Assembly (NCBI GenBank): GCA_949987705.1
Contig: OX465281.1
Location: forward strand, 174,730,516-174,794,515
Length of the DNA: 64,000 bases
Source of the DNA: Thereva unica
Lineage: Eukaryota; Arthropoda; Insecta; Diptera; Therevidae
Direction: 5' to 3'
Within the stretch, counting starts at the first letter, position 1. Every line of letters begins with the position of its first letter. Made by a program: the position numbers and the translations under genes. Of this stretch, positions 10,129 to 21,366 are shown piece after piece. The notes below the pieces were generated by a model. The model saw only the letters and a program-made list of their open reading frames with translations. It was not told the DNA's origin and made no database searches.

Positions 10129-11276
10129 AGAGATAACATAATACTCCGTATAAAGATGCGACAGCTAGAACAAAAAAGCCGAACGCTTTTTGCCTCGGCA
10201 GGCCTCTGAGATTGCCTCCCCCTTAGCAACATGCAACATATTCGAGTGTCTAGCTACACAAGGAGGCGAACGTGGTCATGGTCCGCAGCACAAGAGATGC
10301 GGTGAGTTTGTGGATAAGGAAGCTAGAATTTTAGGGGGGCAAGGAAAGGAACTGACAACAGAATGTTTCTTGCAACATCTTTCTTTCTTTCTCATCTTTC
10401 AAACGTTTGCCTCTAGCTCTACATTGAAGGATTTCCCTGATGCTTTGTATTTTAACTATTTCTTAGAACATTCCGTGTATTTTTTTAATGACTGTCTGAG
10501 ATCCACTATCAATTTCAAGTTGAGGTTTTGGTTACTTTTTTTTATTTTCTGGTATTTCGGTATTGGCTAACTCGATTGATTTTAGAATCGAATTTAGGTA
10601 ATTATTCTTTGTTTTATTTTATTCAAAATCTGGGACAAGTGCTTTTTATAAATGCTTGTAAAGTTAACTCCCCGCCCACAATCTGCTCAAAACAATTCGA
10701 TCGTAATTGTTTTGGTAAAAATAAATTAAAAATAGGTTCAATACCTTTATAGGCTTCATGTCCAGTCAATTTTCAGGAAAAACGTATGACAGAAGGAATT
10801 CATTCTCGGACTTGCAATTACAGGATTTATCCATTTTAGAGTCCCCTTATCAACAATTAAATATTGAGCTCGTAAATATATACTGCAAACAATGGAAGGT
10901 GAAAAACAATTTCTTTATATTTGTTCTTCTGGTGGAAACTAAAAAAAATAAGTTTTCAAATTTTTGGACTTCCATTTTATTAGTTATAAATTTTCAAAAA
11001 GTCGAAAATCTTAAAATTTTAACAAATTTTGAAATCTTTAAATTGATCTAGTTCAAAAACTATTTGACATAGAAAGCTGAAAGTAGCACCAATTTCTTCT
11101 GCTTCAATAAGGCTTTAATACGTGATATACAATATAGTATTATTAGTAAGAATAAAACTATAGTATTATTAGTAAGAACGAAACTTTTGTTTTTGGACTA
11201 TCTTTTGGAATAATAACTTGATCGAAAACTATCCCCAAGACAACCCTTATTGCTAAATTTTAGGGTTTCACACTTG
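10129..11276 (+). repeat. Foldback left arm
   Basis: The outer ~780 bp contain a 126-codon open frame (10190-10570) repeated in the other arm. The inner part from about 10905 is related to the terminal arms of the transposon at 2122-6155, without the outermost ~60 bp of those arms. A short local duplication of TATAGTATTATTAGTAAGAA occurs near 11140-11180. Confidence 0.88.
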
Positions 11277-12033
11277 CTCTATTTGTGGCCCAAAGTCAAC
11301 CCTGTCAGACCCGCGGATCCCACCCCTACAGCCACTGCTGAAGTTAAATTATTTTCTTATGTCCAAAATAAAGGTTTCACTGCCAATTTTTAATGAACAA
11401 GAACATATGTATATTTCATATAAGACATGGTTTCTAAAACATACCTATCCCTCAGGTAGAAGCCACCCCACCTCTAGGGGATGAAAACTAAATTATTTAA
11501 TTTTATACCTAAACTTCAATTAAATAATTTAGCTCTCACCGCTAATGGTGCGGGTGATTTCCGATGCCCGAGAGCAGAGGTATCGTTTCCAAAATTTATT
11601 TTTAATCTAATAGGTGTATGTTAGGGCTTGTCAGTTTTTAAAAACCGGTTTTTACAAGAAAATTTTGTAATTCGAAATTCGGGGTTTCCAGTAAAAACAA
11701 AACGGTTTTAAATTTATACATTGCACTTCTTCTGACAGCTACATTGAGTTATCCGAACAGATATTATCAAACTTATATAATCTATAGAAGATGAGATGTT
11801 AGAATAAGTAACGAAGAAGAAAATTAAGACATATGTATGTGTGTATCTATTACAACACTTAATAAGTTCATCATATAGATGGCCCCACTACTGTCATATC
11901 CATAGAATTGTTTTTATATGGCAGTGCTAAGCTCAGGAATCACCCTTTGTACTACCAGTGCGTCATGTCGTTTATCGTCATGGTGCAATGTCTAGCACAA
12001 GCTTAGTACGGGGGGGGGGGAATAGGTTAAGGG
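11277..12033. other. Foldback centre, unassigned left part
   Basis: No convincing coding sequence. The segment contains short palindromic stretches around CCACCTCTAGGGG (about 11470) and ends in a run of ten G at 12009-12018, which probably marks the 3' end of the adjacent minus-strand LINE fragment. Confidence 0.4.
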
Positions 12034-13044
12034 TTATGAGGATTCGAAGGGGTGTTGGAGAAGAGGACGATGAACCCTGCGTTTGAACTCTTGGATGTTG
12101 TATGATCTCGGAAATACTGGCTGCGAGAGATTATTCCACAGTCGAGTTGTTCTATTTACAAACGAATTCATATCTTGTTGAGTGCGTGAAAGGGGGAGTT
12201 GAAGGTAGAAGGAATGAGACGAGTGGGCTAATCCAGTGTTGTGGTTATAAGATTGCCGTGGAGGCAGGAGAGCGTTTATTTCGGAGGAGCAGTCGCTATA
12301 ATAGTAGCGATAAAATTTTGTCAGTGCTGCTACATTCCTACAGTGGCTCAAGGGGTCGATGGTGTAGCAGGCGGTGTCGTCATCAATTAATTTAAGTGCG
12401 CTTTTTTGCTCTTTATCTAACCATACCAAGGTGGTTATCGAATCGCCGCCCCAAACGAGGGAGTTGTATTCGAGAAGAGGCCGAATGTAGGATTTATAAA
12501 TAACAGCACGAGCCGATGGCTGGAGGAGGAACTTGCACCTCTTAAGAAATCCCAAGCACTGGGATGCTTGTTTGGCGATTTGGAATATGTGGTCATTCCA
12601 TCGCAAGTCTTTGGCTAATGTCACGCCTAAGATGTGTAGGGATGGGTCGGCCATTAGTTTAACGTCATCCACTGTTAAGGATGGTGAAGTGTTGAGCTTT
12701 TTGTTTCGAAATAAGACAGTACTTAGTTTTGGTGGAGTTGAATTCGACACGATTCTTTTTTCCCCACTCTAGAATGAGATTAATGTCGTTATTAATAGAA
12801 TTGAACATTAATTCACGATCATCAAGACAGATCTGGCATGAGTCTGTCTTCTATCGTAGCTGTAAGAGTAACGTAGGGTACCGTCGTCAGCAAAGCTGAG
12901 AAGTGGGTTGGAGGGGATCGAAAGTAGGTTATTTATAAAGATAAGAAATAGGGCCGGTAATAAAATCGATCCTTGGGGGACCCCCGAAGAGATAAGGTGG
13001 GGTTCAGATTTGACGGGGAAGCCAACCGTTGAATTGGCCATCAA
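12034..13044 (-). pseudogene. LINE reverse transcriptase fragment
   Basis: The sense translation first shows SGVPQGSILLPALFLIFINN and SFADDGTL, the reverse transcriptase motifs around the F-A-D-D active site (12808-13044). After a short frameshifted gap follows the C-terminal region with LHILGVTLAKDLRWNDHI, SYIRPLLEYNSLVWGG and NSFVNRTTRLWNNLS. This is the usual order in jockey-type non-LTR retrotransposons. Endonuclease and the N-terminal half are missing. A related fragment lies at 43300-43605. Confidence 0.8.
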
Positions 13045-13689
13045 CTAAGTAGACATCTGCCAGGAAAGCCGTCCAAAGTGACAAAACATGAAAAATTCGG
13101 CTGGGACAGACGCTTATTTTGGGAAGTGCTTCGACTATTTTGAAAAGGAAAGGGGATCCATAGTGAATATTACATAACTAACGACGAAATCGCGAAGAAA
13201 AACAAGTGCCCCTTCACCAAGTTAATGCACCGTACCACAAAGGCAAAATCGCCCAAGTTGTACTTCGAATTGCTTCTACGTACACCGACTTATGCAAATT
13301 TAGCCTAAAGCGAATATTACCTGTTCTGAAATTAAAAAAGAAAGATGGTCGCCGGCAAGAAATATGGCTCCAATGAGGAGGTTGATCAAATCGTTCTATA
13401 AGAACGACATAGAAATGTTAGAGAAGCGTTGGAATGAATTGAGGGAGACTATAATAATGGATAAAGTTGTATATGTACCTATAAGTCGGTTTTTGTATAA
13501 GCCCTAGTGTATGTACTTTAAAAATTGGCGTGGTGAACCTTCATTTTGGGCGTAAAGAAAATAATTTAAGGTTAGGGGTTGCTGTGGGGGTGGTTTCCGC
13601 TTCACCGATAGGGTTGATTTTGGTCTCAAGAATTACTCATAGTTTATAAATAGCCCATAAACAAAAATTTTTTGGAGTGAAAGTGTGAA
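13045..13689. other. Foldback centre, unassigned right part
   Basis: About 640 bp without a recognisable gene. The segment between 13080 and 13470 is less AT-rich and could be decayed coding DNA, but no motif allows an assignment. Confidence 0.3.
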
Positions 13690-15037
13690 ACCCTAAAATT
13701 TAGTAATAAGAGTTGTCCTGGGGGTAGTTTTCGATCAAGTTAGAGGGTTGACTTTATTTCCATTTAATTCGCCATACCCAAATTAGTAAATGGCTATGTT
13801 TTTGGCAAATGTTTTTTTATATTGCGTTCATTGAGTACCTAAAAACATTTATTTCTATATGATCCCAATGTCGTCCCATCCTAAATTTTGGCATTATATG
13901 TACGTTAAGATTGTATGTACAAAATATAATTTTTTCAAAAATTTGGAGAAATATTATTTTGAGATATTCCAAAAACAAAAGTTTCGTTCTTACTAATAAT
14001 ACTATAGTTTTATTCTTACTAATAATACTATATTGTATATCACGTATTAAAGCCTTATTGAAGCAGAAGAAATTGGTGCTACTTTCAGCTTTCTATGTCA
14101 AATAGTTTTTGAACTAGATCAATTTAAAGATTTCAAAATTTGTTAAAATTTTAAGATTTTCGACTTTTTGAAAATTTATAACTAATAAAATGGAAGTCCA
14201 AAAATTTGAAAACTTATTTTTTTTAGTTTCCACCAGAAGAACAAATATAAAGAAATTGTTTTTCACCTTCCATTGTTTGCAGTATATATTTACGAGCTCA
14301 ATATTTAATTGTTGATAAGGGGACTCTAAAATGGATAAATCCTGTAATTGCAAGTCCGAGAATGAATTCCTTCTGTCATACGTTTTTCCTGAAAATTGAC
14401 TGGACATGAAGCCTATAAAGGTATTGAACCTATTTTTAATTTATTTTTACCAAAACAATTACGATCGAATTGTTTTGAGCAGATTGTGGGCGGGGAGTTA
14501 ACTTTACAAGCATTTATAAAAAGCACTTTGTCCCAGATTTTGAATAAAATAAAACAAAGAATAATTACCTAAATTCGATTCTAAAATCAATCGAGTTAGC
14601 CAATACCGAAATACCAGAAAATAAAAAAAAGTAACCAAAACCTCAACTTGAAATTGATAGTGGATCTCAGACAGTCATTAAAAAAATACACGGAATGTTC
14701 TAAGAAATAGTTAAAATACAAAGCATCAGGGAAATCCTTCAATGTAGAGCTAGAGGCAAACGTTTGAAAGATGAGAAAGAAAGAAAGATGTTGCGAGAAA
14801 CATTCTGTTGTCAGTTCCTTTCCTTGCCCCCCTAAAATTCTAGCTTCCTTATCCACAAACTCACCGCATCTCTTGTGCTGCGGACCATGACCACGTTCGC
14901 CTCCTTGTGTAGCTAGACACTCGAATATGTTGCATGTTGCTAAGGGGGAGGCAATCTCAGAGGCCTGCCGAGGCAAAAAGCGTTCGGCTTTTTTGTTCTA
15001 GCTGTCGCATCTTTATACGGAGTATTATGTTATCTCT
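13690..15037 (-). repeat. Foldback right arm
   Basis: Inverted partner of 10129-11276. It retains the ~270 bp lost from the left arm (around 13750-13970), including AATTCGCCATACCCAAATTA, which also occurs in the arms of the transposon at 2122-6155. The 126-codon frame is repeated at 14596-14976 with one residue changed (L to S). Confidence 0.88.
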
Positions 15038-15046
15038 GCTCGTACC

Positions 15047-15673
15047 TTGCCATCTCTTCCTGGGAATATCGTAGTTACCACCGCCAACTTCCAAAAGAGT
15101 CTTGGTGAAGAAGCATCGTAGACTTGGATGACATCATCGGGCTTGATGGTTGAAGAGAACCCGCCTTTATTATGGTGTAACGACCGGAGTTGCTGTAAAT
15201 AATCTATTCTCCAGCGTTTCCAGATGAAGTCGCTGAATTTGCATCGATCGGCCCAAAGTTGTCGTATTTGCCCGTTGGACGGTTCAGTTGGGCCAGCTGC
15301 TGAAGGTAAAAGGATAGCTGAATGCCTGCCATTCAAAAAATGCATCGGTGACAAGGGAGCTAGGTCTAAAGGATCATCCGAGATATATGTCAATGGTCTG
15401 GAATTAATGATGCTTTCAGTTTCAGCTAGTAATGTGTTCAGTTCATCGTCGTTGAGTGTGGATTTTCTAATAGTAACTTTCAGAATGTTTTTTACACTGC
15501 GGACCATCCTCTCCCAGAATCCACCCCACCAGGGCGCTCTCTCGACGATAAATCTCCAAGTTATATGGTGGGTACCTAAAAAATTTTGAAAATTCTCATC
15601 GTTCAATAAATGTTGCAAAACACCCATCTCCTTTGCTGCTCGCTTGAAAGTGCGCGCGTTGTCGGAATATATC
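15047..15673 (-). pseudogene. BEL1 integrase C-terminal half
   Basis: The sense translation contains TIYSDNARTFKRAAKE (second catalytic Asp), WRFIVERAPWWGGFWERMV (catalytic Glu within the BEL/Pao APWWGGFWER signature), SIINSRPLTYISDDP and SPMHFLNGR, then the pol tail towards KVRA. It joins 16110-16623 across a MITE and 10044-10119 across the foldback element. Confidence 0.88.
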
Positions 15674-16099
15674 GTGGGTTTAAAAGCAGAAATCACTAAG
15701 TCAAAAACCATAGTTTTTAGTAAATCGATATTTAAGATGTTTGTGTCTCTGAAAATTTTGTAATGGCATATAATAGTAATCGGCTCAGTATATATTGTTT
15801 TTTAGATTTCTTAATTTAGTTTACAAAAGAATTGAAATAATTATTTAATTCTAATACTGGATTTTTTTGTTAAAATAAAAAAACGCAACGAATTAATGAG
15901 TTTTGGCAGAAATGATTTTGTAGTTTTGTGTCATTATGGACAAGGTAAATCCGAATCTAACCCCCTAAAAACCTTAACAATATTAGTTTGCGGGCTATAA
16001 GGTATTGCCAGTATAAAGTTGGCATTATAAGACTTACTTTAGTATAAAAAACTGAAAACTTGAAAAATTGTACTTAGTGAATTCTGCTTGTAAACCAAC
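15674..16099. mobile_element. 426-bp MITE in the BEL1 integrase
   Basis: The ends GTGGGTTTAAAAGCAGAAAT and, inverted, GTTGGTTTACAAGCAGAATT are imperfect terminal repeats. It interrupts integrase exactly between the codons of RYI and YSDN. The flanks are ATATAT-rich (AATATATC left, GATATATATC right), so the target duplication cannot be fixed. It is non-coding. Confidence 0.65.
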
Positions 16100-16109
16100 G
16101 ATATATATC

Positions 16110-16623
16110 GTGGAGTGCCTCGTCTTGCTAGGAATCGCCTTAGCCCTACTAGGCAGCTTTCGGTGGTCAAATCTAAAACGAGCTCCAAGTGTATAGCTCT
16201 AACAGTAGCACAAGTGAACAACATTATGTACACCTTTTTAGTAACATTATTCTGCACGTCGTCCTTCTTTGTATATAAAGGTCCAGCAAAGTCTATACCT
16301 GTGGTCTCAAAAGGATGTGATGTCATCATTCTTTCACGCGGTAACGGTGCGAAGGGCTGAGTCATTGGTCTCGTCTGAATCATTCGGCAAACACTACAGC
16401 GTTTTATTATTGCCTTTATCAACTGGCGACCTTTAGGTATCCAAAATCTTTCTCGTACACGCGAAAGTACCAAATTTACACCACCATGCAGAGTCTCTTC
16501 GTGTTTGTCTTTTACGAGCAGTTCAGTAATATAAGAATCCTTGGGCAATATTATTGGAAAAGAGGTTTTGAAGTCATCCCATAAATCGCAATCGTGAACC
16601 CACTCGCAAAAGTCCTTCTTCAT
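16110..16623 (-). pseudogene. BEL1 integrase N-terminal half
   Basis: Sense motifs are ILPKDSYITELLVKDKHEET, then H-H/C-C zinc residues (LHGGVNLVLSRVRERFWIPK, CSVCRM) and PFETTGIDFAGPL with the first catalytic Asp. The frame changes relative to the RNase H part by a one-base shift near 16590. Confidence 0.85.
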
Positions 16624-17473
16624 CTAAAGTGGGGCACAATGTCAATATTTTAGAGGTAGAAAGCAACTTCCGCCCAGTTCTAACAGCAACAATTTCTTCT
16701 CGGTACCACAGCCTTTGTGTGTAACTAATCCAGTATAACTCCGAACGTTGGAGTTCAGAGCAAGTCAAAAATTTATTATGATCACATTTGAAACGACATC
16801 TCGCCTTCGCATGATCTACAAAGCGTAAGCAATAAGCGGTGATTCGCAAAAGCCTTCTCCATTTGCTGTAGTTTTGAAATTGTAGAAGCGGTTCTTCTGA
16901 AGTACACAGTTCTTGGAGGTGGTCTACTTCCATCATTAAAGAGGTAATTACAGGAATATTGTGCTTATCAAATTCGTTTGGCGGCCAATTTGTAGGTAGA
17001 GTCTTCAACCAATCTGGTCCCTCTTTCCAAATGGACGATTTCATCAACTGCTTCGCTCTTATTCCTCGAGTTACCAAATCGGCTGGATTATCGGCTCCGG
17101 GGCAATATCTCCACTCCTCATCACTAGTAAGTTCTTGTATCTCCTTTACTCTGTTAGCCACATATGGTTTCCATTTCTTTAAATCACCGTGGATCCAGTA
17201 CAAGGTTATCTTCGAATCGGTCCAGAGAATCATCTTAAAAGCAATTTTCACAGTTTTCTTAAGGTAAGCGCATAGTCGCGAAGCAAGCACTGCAGCAGTT
17301 AACTCTAGACGGGGTAGGGTAAGCTCCTTTGATCCACTTTCCTTTAAGGGAGCAACACGACTCTTACAATTCAGGAATCTAACAGTTACATTACCAGACC
17401 TATCGACAGTGCGTATATAAGCTGCGCATCCGTATCCTTTTAAACTTGCATCGGAAAAAATATGAACTTCCAA
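16624..17473 (-). pseudogene. BEL1 RNase H domain
   Basis: The translation begins EVHIFSDASLKGYGCAAY (catalytic Asp), then KELTLPRLELTAAVLASRL (catalytic Glu), LWTDSKITLYWI (Asp) and CPGADNPADLVTRG (Asp). This is the RNase H fold as arranged in BEL/Pao pol. A frameshift separates it from the reverse transcriptase C-terminus at about 17470. Confidence 0.88.
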
Positions 17474-17744
17474 TTCAATTCGCTGTTACTTAGTACACAT
17501 CTAGGAAATGTTAAATCTTTCAACTCGCATAAATCCTTTCGGATATCATTCCATATGGGAAGCAAATCATTCGGTAGTGTGACATCCCAATCTAGCTTAA
17601 GGCGCCAGGCTCGCTGAAATAGAATTTTTAAAGTAATAGTACAAGGAGAAAAGAATCCGAAAGGGTCGTATATCCTCGACAGTGTTTGTAAAATATTCCG
17701 TTTTGTTCCTTCGAAAGATTTAGTTATAAAATTCAGTGTGGATT
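17474..17744 (-). pseudogene. BEL1 reverse transcriptase thumb/connection
   Basis: In a frame shifted from its neighbours, the sense strand encodes a typical BEL connection segment (SRIYDPFGFFSPCTI, LFQRAWRLKLDWD). It bridges the YMDD reverse transcriptase at 17745-18950 and RNase H. The shift near 17750 adds a stop in the upstream frame. Confidence 0.75.
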
Positions 17745-18950
17745 CTAAGTCAACTCATCGCTCATCACAAACCAAGGAATGCCCAATACTTTCTGTTTAT
17801 GGGACAATGGAGGTTCAATGCCAAAAACAGACCTAACCATGTCACTATTACAATTCCACTGCCTTAAATTCATTGATACCCTCTGCATAATAATTTTACT
17901 TTCCTCGTACAGCTTAAGTGCAGCATCCTCAGAATCCACGCTTGTTATTAGGTCGTCCATATAAAAACAATCTCTCAGTATAGCACAAGTGTTCGGGAAT
18001 TGTTTACTTTCAAGTTCTAAATGCTTTTGGATCGTGGATCCCAATAGGAAAGGGCTGCAAGTGACACCAAATGTCACTCTTGTCATCCGATATTCTTCAA
18101 TTTTCGGTAAATTATTAAGAGATGTCGGCTTTTCGGCATACCAAAAAAATCGGTGTGCGTCTCGGTCGTTTTCATCTAGCAAAATTTGAAGGAACGCTTT
18201 CTCAATATCAGCAGTGACTCCTATTGCACCCATTCGGAAATTTAGCAGCAACCTTAAGATATCCGCCAATAAATTGGTTCCTGTTATTATATGATCGTTT
18301 AGAGAAAGTTTAAATGGTTCATGTACTGACGCATCGCTCACTATACGCATTTTAGTCGTTATTTTATTTTCCTGATAAACAGGACGGTGGGGCATATAAT
18401 AAATTCGTTTAGCTACTTTATTGGTTAGTGATCCGTCCGGAACTTTCTCAGCAAAACCCGCGGTTATAAAAAGGCACATACCTGCGTGATATTCGGCTAA
18501 TCGTTCAGGCTCCATAATTAACTTCTTGGTGAGCGATCTCAAACGGCTTAACGCACCCGCCCGGTTATTCGCTAATGGCTCACTAAGACCTTTCCACGGT
18601 ATAGAGGCTACATATCGGTCGCCGTCTTTAACAATATAATCACGGCAGAAATTCCTTGTGAAGGTTTCAGCTTCAATATCATCCTTCTTTATTCCTAAAG
18701 TTTCCAAGTCCCAGAGTTTACTAAAATCAAATTCATTAATTACTGAATTACATAAAACTTTAGAAACTAGGTTTAAATTTGCAAATTGAATACTATTAGA
18801 TTGGTTTTGTCCTTGCAACGTCCAACCAAATACACTGTGGACAGCTGTCAAAGTAGGTGATATCCTCTTAATGTCTCCAGTAACAAAATTCCAGTACTGA
18901 TCGGCTCCTATTAGTATACTTATACCAGGTTCCGGTTTCACTTCGTTCAC
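17745..18950 (-). pseudogene. BEL1 reverse transcriptase
   Basis: About 400 codons. Start of domain: ISILIGADQYW and TAVHSVFGWTLQG; then RIVSDASVHEPFKLSLND, VTADIEKAFLQILL (first catalytic Asp), YRMTRVTFGVTCSPFLLGST and FYMDDLITSVDSE with the Y-M-D-D active site. It copies element RNA into DNA in the particle. It is in frame with gag-protease upstream, separated by two in-frame stops (TAA at 19071-19073 and TGA at 18951-18953). Confidence 0.9.
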
Positions 18951-20732
18951 TCAGCTATCAGCTAAATTTAATTTATAAAATATACGTTCCTGATTATCTG
19001 GAACCGACAAAACATCTACACAAATATGTGGAACTTCAACAGCTTCTAAGAAATAAAAACTATCATCATATTAACTTTTCAAGGTCAAGCGGACACGGTT
19101 GCAATTTTGCGCTGGTTGTTGTGCATAACTGCCAAACGGTGCTACACTCATAATATGTGTTCCCACTATGGGCAAATCTAACTTCCTGGAAATGTCTCGA
19201 CGTATAAATGACGATTGACTGCCACCATCTAATATAATTCTAACTAGACGACTATAATCAGCTGTAGACGAACTTGACGCATACACACAGGCGGTTTGGA
19301 GAAAAATATCTGCCAACGGCTGCGGATTACTCTCCGTAGCACACAAATTTAACGCTGGCTTTGAGGTAGAGGTAATGCACTGATCTATTTGCGATTCACA
19401 CACTTTTTGCTGAGTTGATTTGGAACGCTGTCTGTAAAGAGGCTCACACATTGACGAAGCGTGTTTCAGTTTGCATTTCGTACAAAAAACATTGCGAATT
19501 TGACATGACTTCGAATTATGCCCTTTTCTAGTGCAACGGAAACATCTGCCATCTGGAGCTAGAAGGCTTTTCTTTTGTTCAATCGAAAGCTCACTATCAC
19601 ATTCACTTGTAAAATGTTTCTGAGATTTGCAAAAATAACAATGCACTTTAGATGATGTCGTCGTGAACAGCCCTGCAGCTGTCTTTAATGCCTTCGTGTT
19701 GTTGGAATTTGAAAAATTGCGTGAAACTTCGCCTGCCTTTTCGAGAGAGTCTACTTCTCGTTTTAAATATTGCAAAAGTGCTTTCATTTTCCGATCGCCA
19801 AGTCTCAAACTACTGCTAGTAGCAGAATTGTCATCTCTCTTTGATTCTTCTTCGTCGCTACCTTCGTCTTCGGTTGCTTCATAGGTTCTGTGGAAGTCTA
19901 CTCTCAATTCACTAGGTAAACATTTCAATAAAAGAGTCTTCAAAATAACAGAATAGCTGCTGTAAGGTACCCCTAAAGCCGTTAAGGAACGAGTACATGT
20001 CACCACCGAGTTATATAAGTAACGTAATCCTGTAGAATCGGTTTTCAATGTAACCGGCTTTATAGAAAGTAATTTTTGGATATGCTGATCAACGATTTTT
20101 TCGTTGTTGCCGAATTCTTCCAGCAAAAAAGCGATGGCTCCATCATAACAACATTCGCTAGGAGTAAATCCAGCAAGGGCTTCGGCCGCCTTTCCTTTGA
20201 GCAATGATTGAAGATAATGGAACTTATCGATCGTATTTAGAGCTTTGTTTTGATGTACGGCGATCTTGAACTGCTCCCAAAAGGGTAGCCATTCTTGATA
20301 ATTTCCTGAAAAGGTTTTTAGTTGCAACTTCGGAAGCTTTACACAACTTAGCTTTTCTGGCACTGGGACACTCGTTGAATCTTGATTAACTTCTTGGAGA
20401 ATAGGCAGCTTTTGTAGTCGTCTTACTCGGTTTAATCTTTGCTCTAGACGGGCTATTGTGGCGACTGCCGTATCCTCATATTCCGCGCATTTTTCCATGT
20501 CTTTCTCTAGTTCCTCCAGTTTCATATGTGCGTGCACATCCTTATTAGCCTTCCTGAGAGCCACGTGGACAGCTTTTATGCGCTCCAGCATGACCGTTAA
20601 TTCTTCCTCAAGAGAATTTAGCGCCTCTACATCTTCTGTAGGTTGAGCAGCATCTGTATTTAAATAATCACTCGCGGATTTTGTCAATTTGGTTAATTGA
20701 CCTCGCCAAACCGAGCGACCTGCTAATTCCAT
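18951..20732 (-). pseudogene. BEL1 gag and protease
   Basis: The frame begins MELAGRSVWRGQLTKL at 20732. A coiled-coil N-terminus is followed by a BEL capsid-type region (KLPKLQLKTFSGNYQEWLPF, FHYLQSLLKGKAAEALAGF), an acidic linker and Cys-rich knuckles (CYFCKSQKHFTSEC, CFRCTRKGHNSKSC, CTKCKLKHASSMC). Protease has VRIILDGGSQSSFIRRD, with D-G-G-S at the active site, unlike the D-P-G-S of BEL2. The Gag part is open; the TAA at 19071 ends it before reverse transcriptase, so Gag-Pol would be truncated there. Confidence 0.9.
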
Positions 20733-20864
20733 AATGTATACACGTGTCAGGTTAAAATCGCGTAATCAGGTTAACGTGTCGGTATACAATAGATGCAAAT
20801 GACGAAACGGTAATCGCTAACAATTAATACCACGATGTTCCCGGCAATTATAAATACGTCGATA

Positions 20865-20882
20865 TCCCGGGTTTCGGCACCA
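20865..20882 (-). promoter_or_regulatory. BEL1 putative primer-binding site
   Basis: In sense orientation TGGTGCCGAAACCCGGGA starts three bases after the 5' LTR. TGG complements a tRNA CCA end, and the position is right for a primer site. I have not identified the tRNA. Confidence 0.6.
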
Positions 20883-20885
20883 AAA

Positions 20886-21113
20886 TGTGAAAAAGGTTAA
20901 GGTAATTTTTAATGAAAGTCTTTCGGGTATAATTATACAACGGTTTTAATATCAATTCGGTAACAATTCCTAGCTATTGTATTAAAGTACACGATACGAT
21001 CGGTCCGGTGGGTATACATAGACTAGAATTTGTGATTTCTATAGAGAGCAAAGTTGCAGAGCCGGGTAGAAATACCGGTACATTATTTTCCAGAGTAGTG
21101 AAGATTTTCTACA
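20886..21113 (-). repeat. BEL1 5' LTR
   Basis: 228 bp, the intact LTR partner of 9180-10013, differing by one base (A for T near 20904). ACAAC follows at 21114-21118 and completes the target duplication. Confidence 0.93.
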
Positions 21114-21118
21114 ACAAC

Positions 21119-21366
21119 TACTTTGTGTGGAAATACAGAATGAAGCTATTGCTCATTAAATAAAAATTGTGGAATGTTTTAAGTGAAGATGTGCCAAACT
21201 CACCAGATAATGCGGATGCAATACAAACTTTCCAATTGCGTGACGATCAAGCTCTTGCATGGATAGGTTTATCGGTTGAAGATAGTCAATTGGTTCACAT
21301 CAGAAATAAAACTACGGCGAAAGAAGAATGGAATGCGTTGAAAGACTATCATGAAAAGGCGACAAT
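21119..21366 (+). pseudogene. Copia gag, continued
   Basis: The frame continues from 9179: YFVWKYRMKLLLIK, an in-frame TAA at 21161-21163, then WNVLSEDVP, RDDQALAWIGLSVEDSQ and TTAKEEWNALKDYHEKAT. This is the conserved core of copia-type Gag. It breaks off near 21366 at an unidentified insertion that also replaced about 50 codons of gag. Confidence 0.85.

Larger units (their letters stand above)
10129..15037. mobile_element. Foldback element, 9-bp target duplication
   Basis: The element is 4909 bp long with ends AGAGATAACATAATACTCCG and the exact complement. It is flanked by a perfect 9-bp duplication GCTCGTACC (10120-10128 and 15038-15046). The inverted arms are 1.15 and 1.35 kb; the left arm has lost about 270 bp. 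The coding parts of the arms differ by about one base in 380. Nine-base duplications and very long arms are known for Foldback and Mutator-like elements. The centre has no transposase, only a LINE remnant, so it is non-autonomous. It sits in the BEL1 pol tail. Confidence 0.88.
9180..21113 (-). mobile_element. BEL/Pao retrotransposon BEL1 inside copia gag
   Basis: The LTRs at 9180-10013 and 20886-21113 begin TGTGAAAAAGG and end TTTTCTACA, with a 5-bp duplication ACAAC on both sides (9175-9179 and 21114-21118). After removal of a 603-bp MITE and its 3-bp duplication, both LTRs are 228 bp with one mismatch by eye. Minus-strand order is gag, protease, reverse transcriptase with YMDD, RNase H and integrase, the BEL/Pao arrangement. 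Further insertions are a MITE in integrase (15674-16099) and the foldback element (10129-15037) in the pol end. Confidence 0.93.

Noticed and set aside
14596..14976. 126-codon foldback-arm frame as a membrane protein
   Set aside because: The hydrophobic stretch follows from TTT-rich DNA; no homolog recognised and arm identity explains its conservation.
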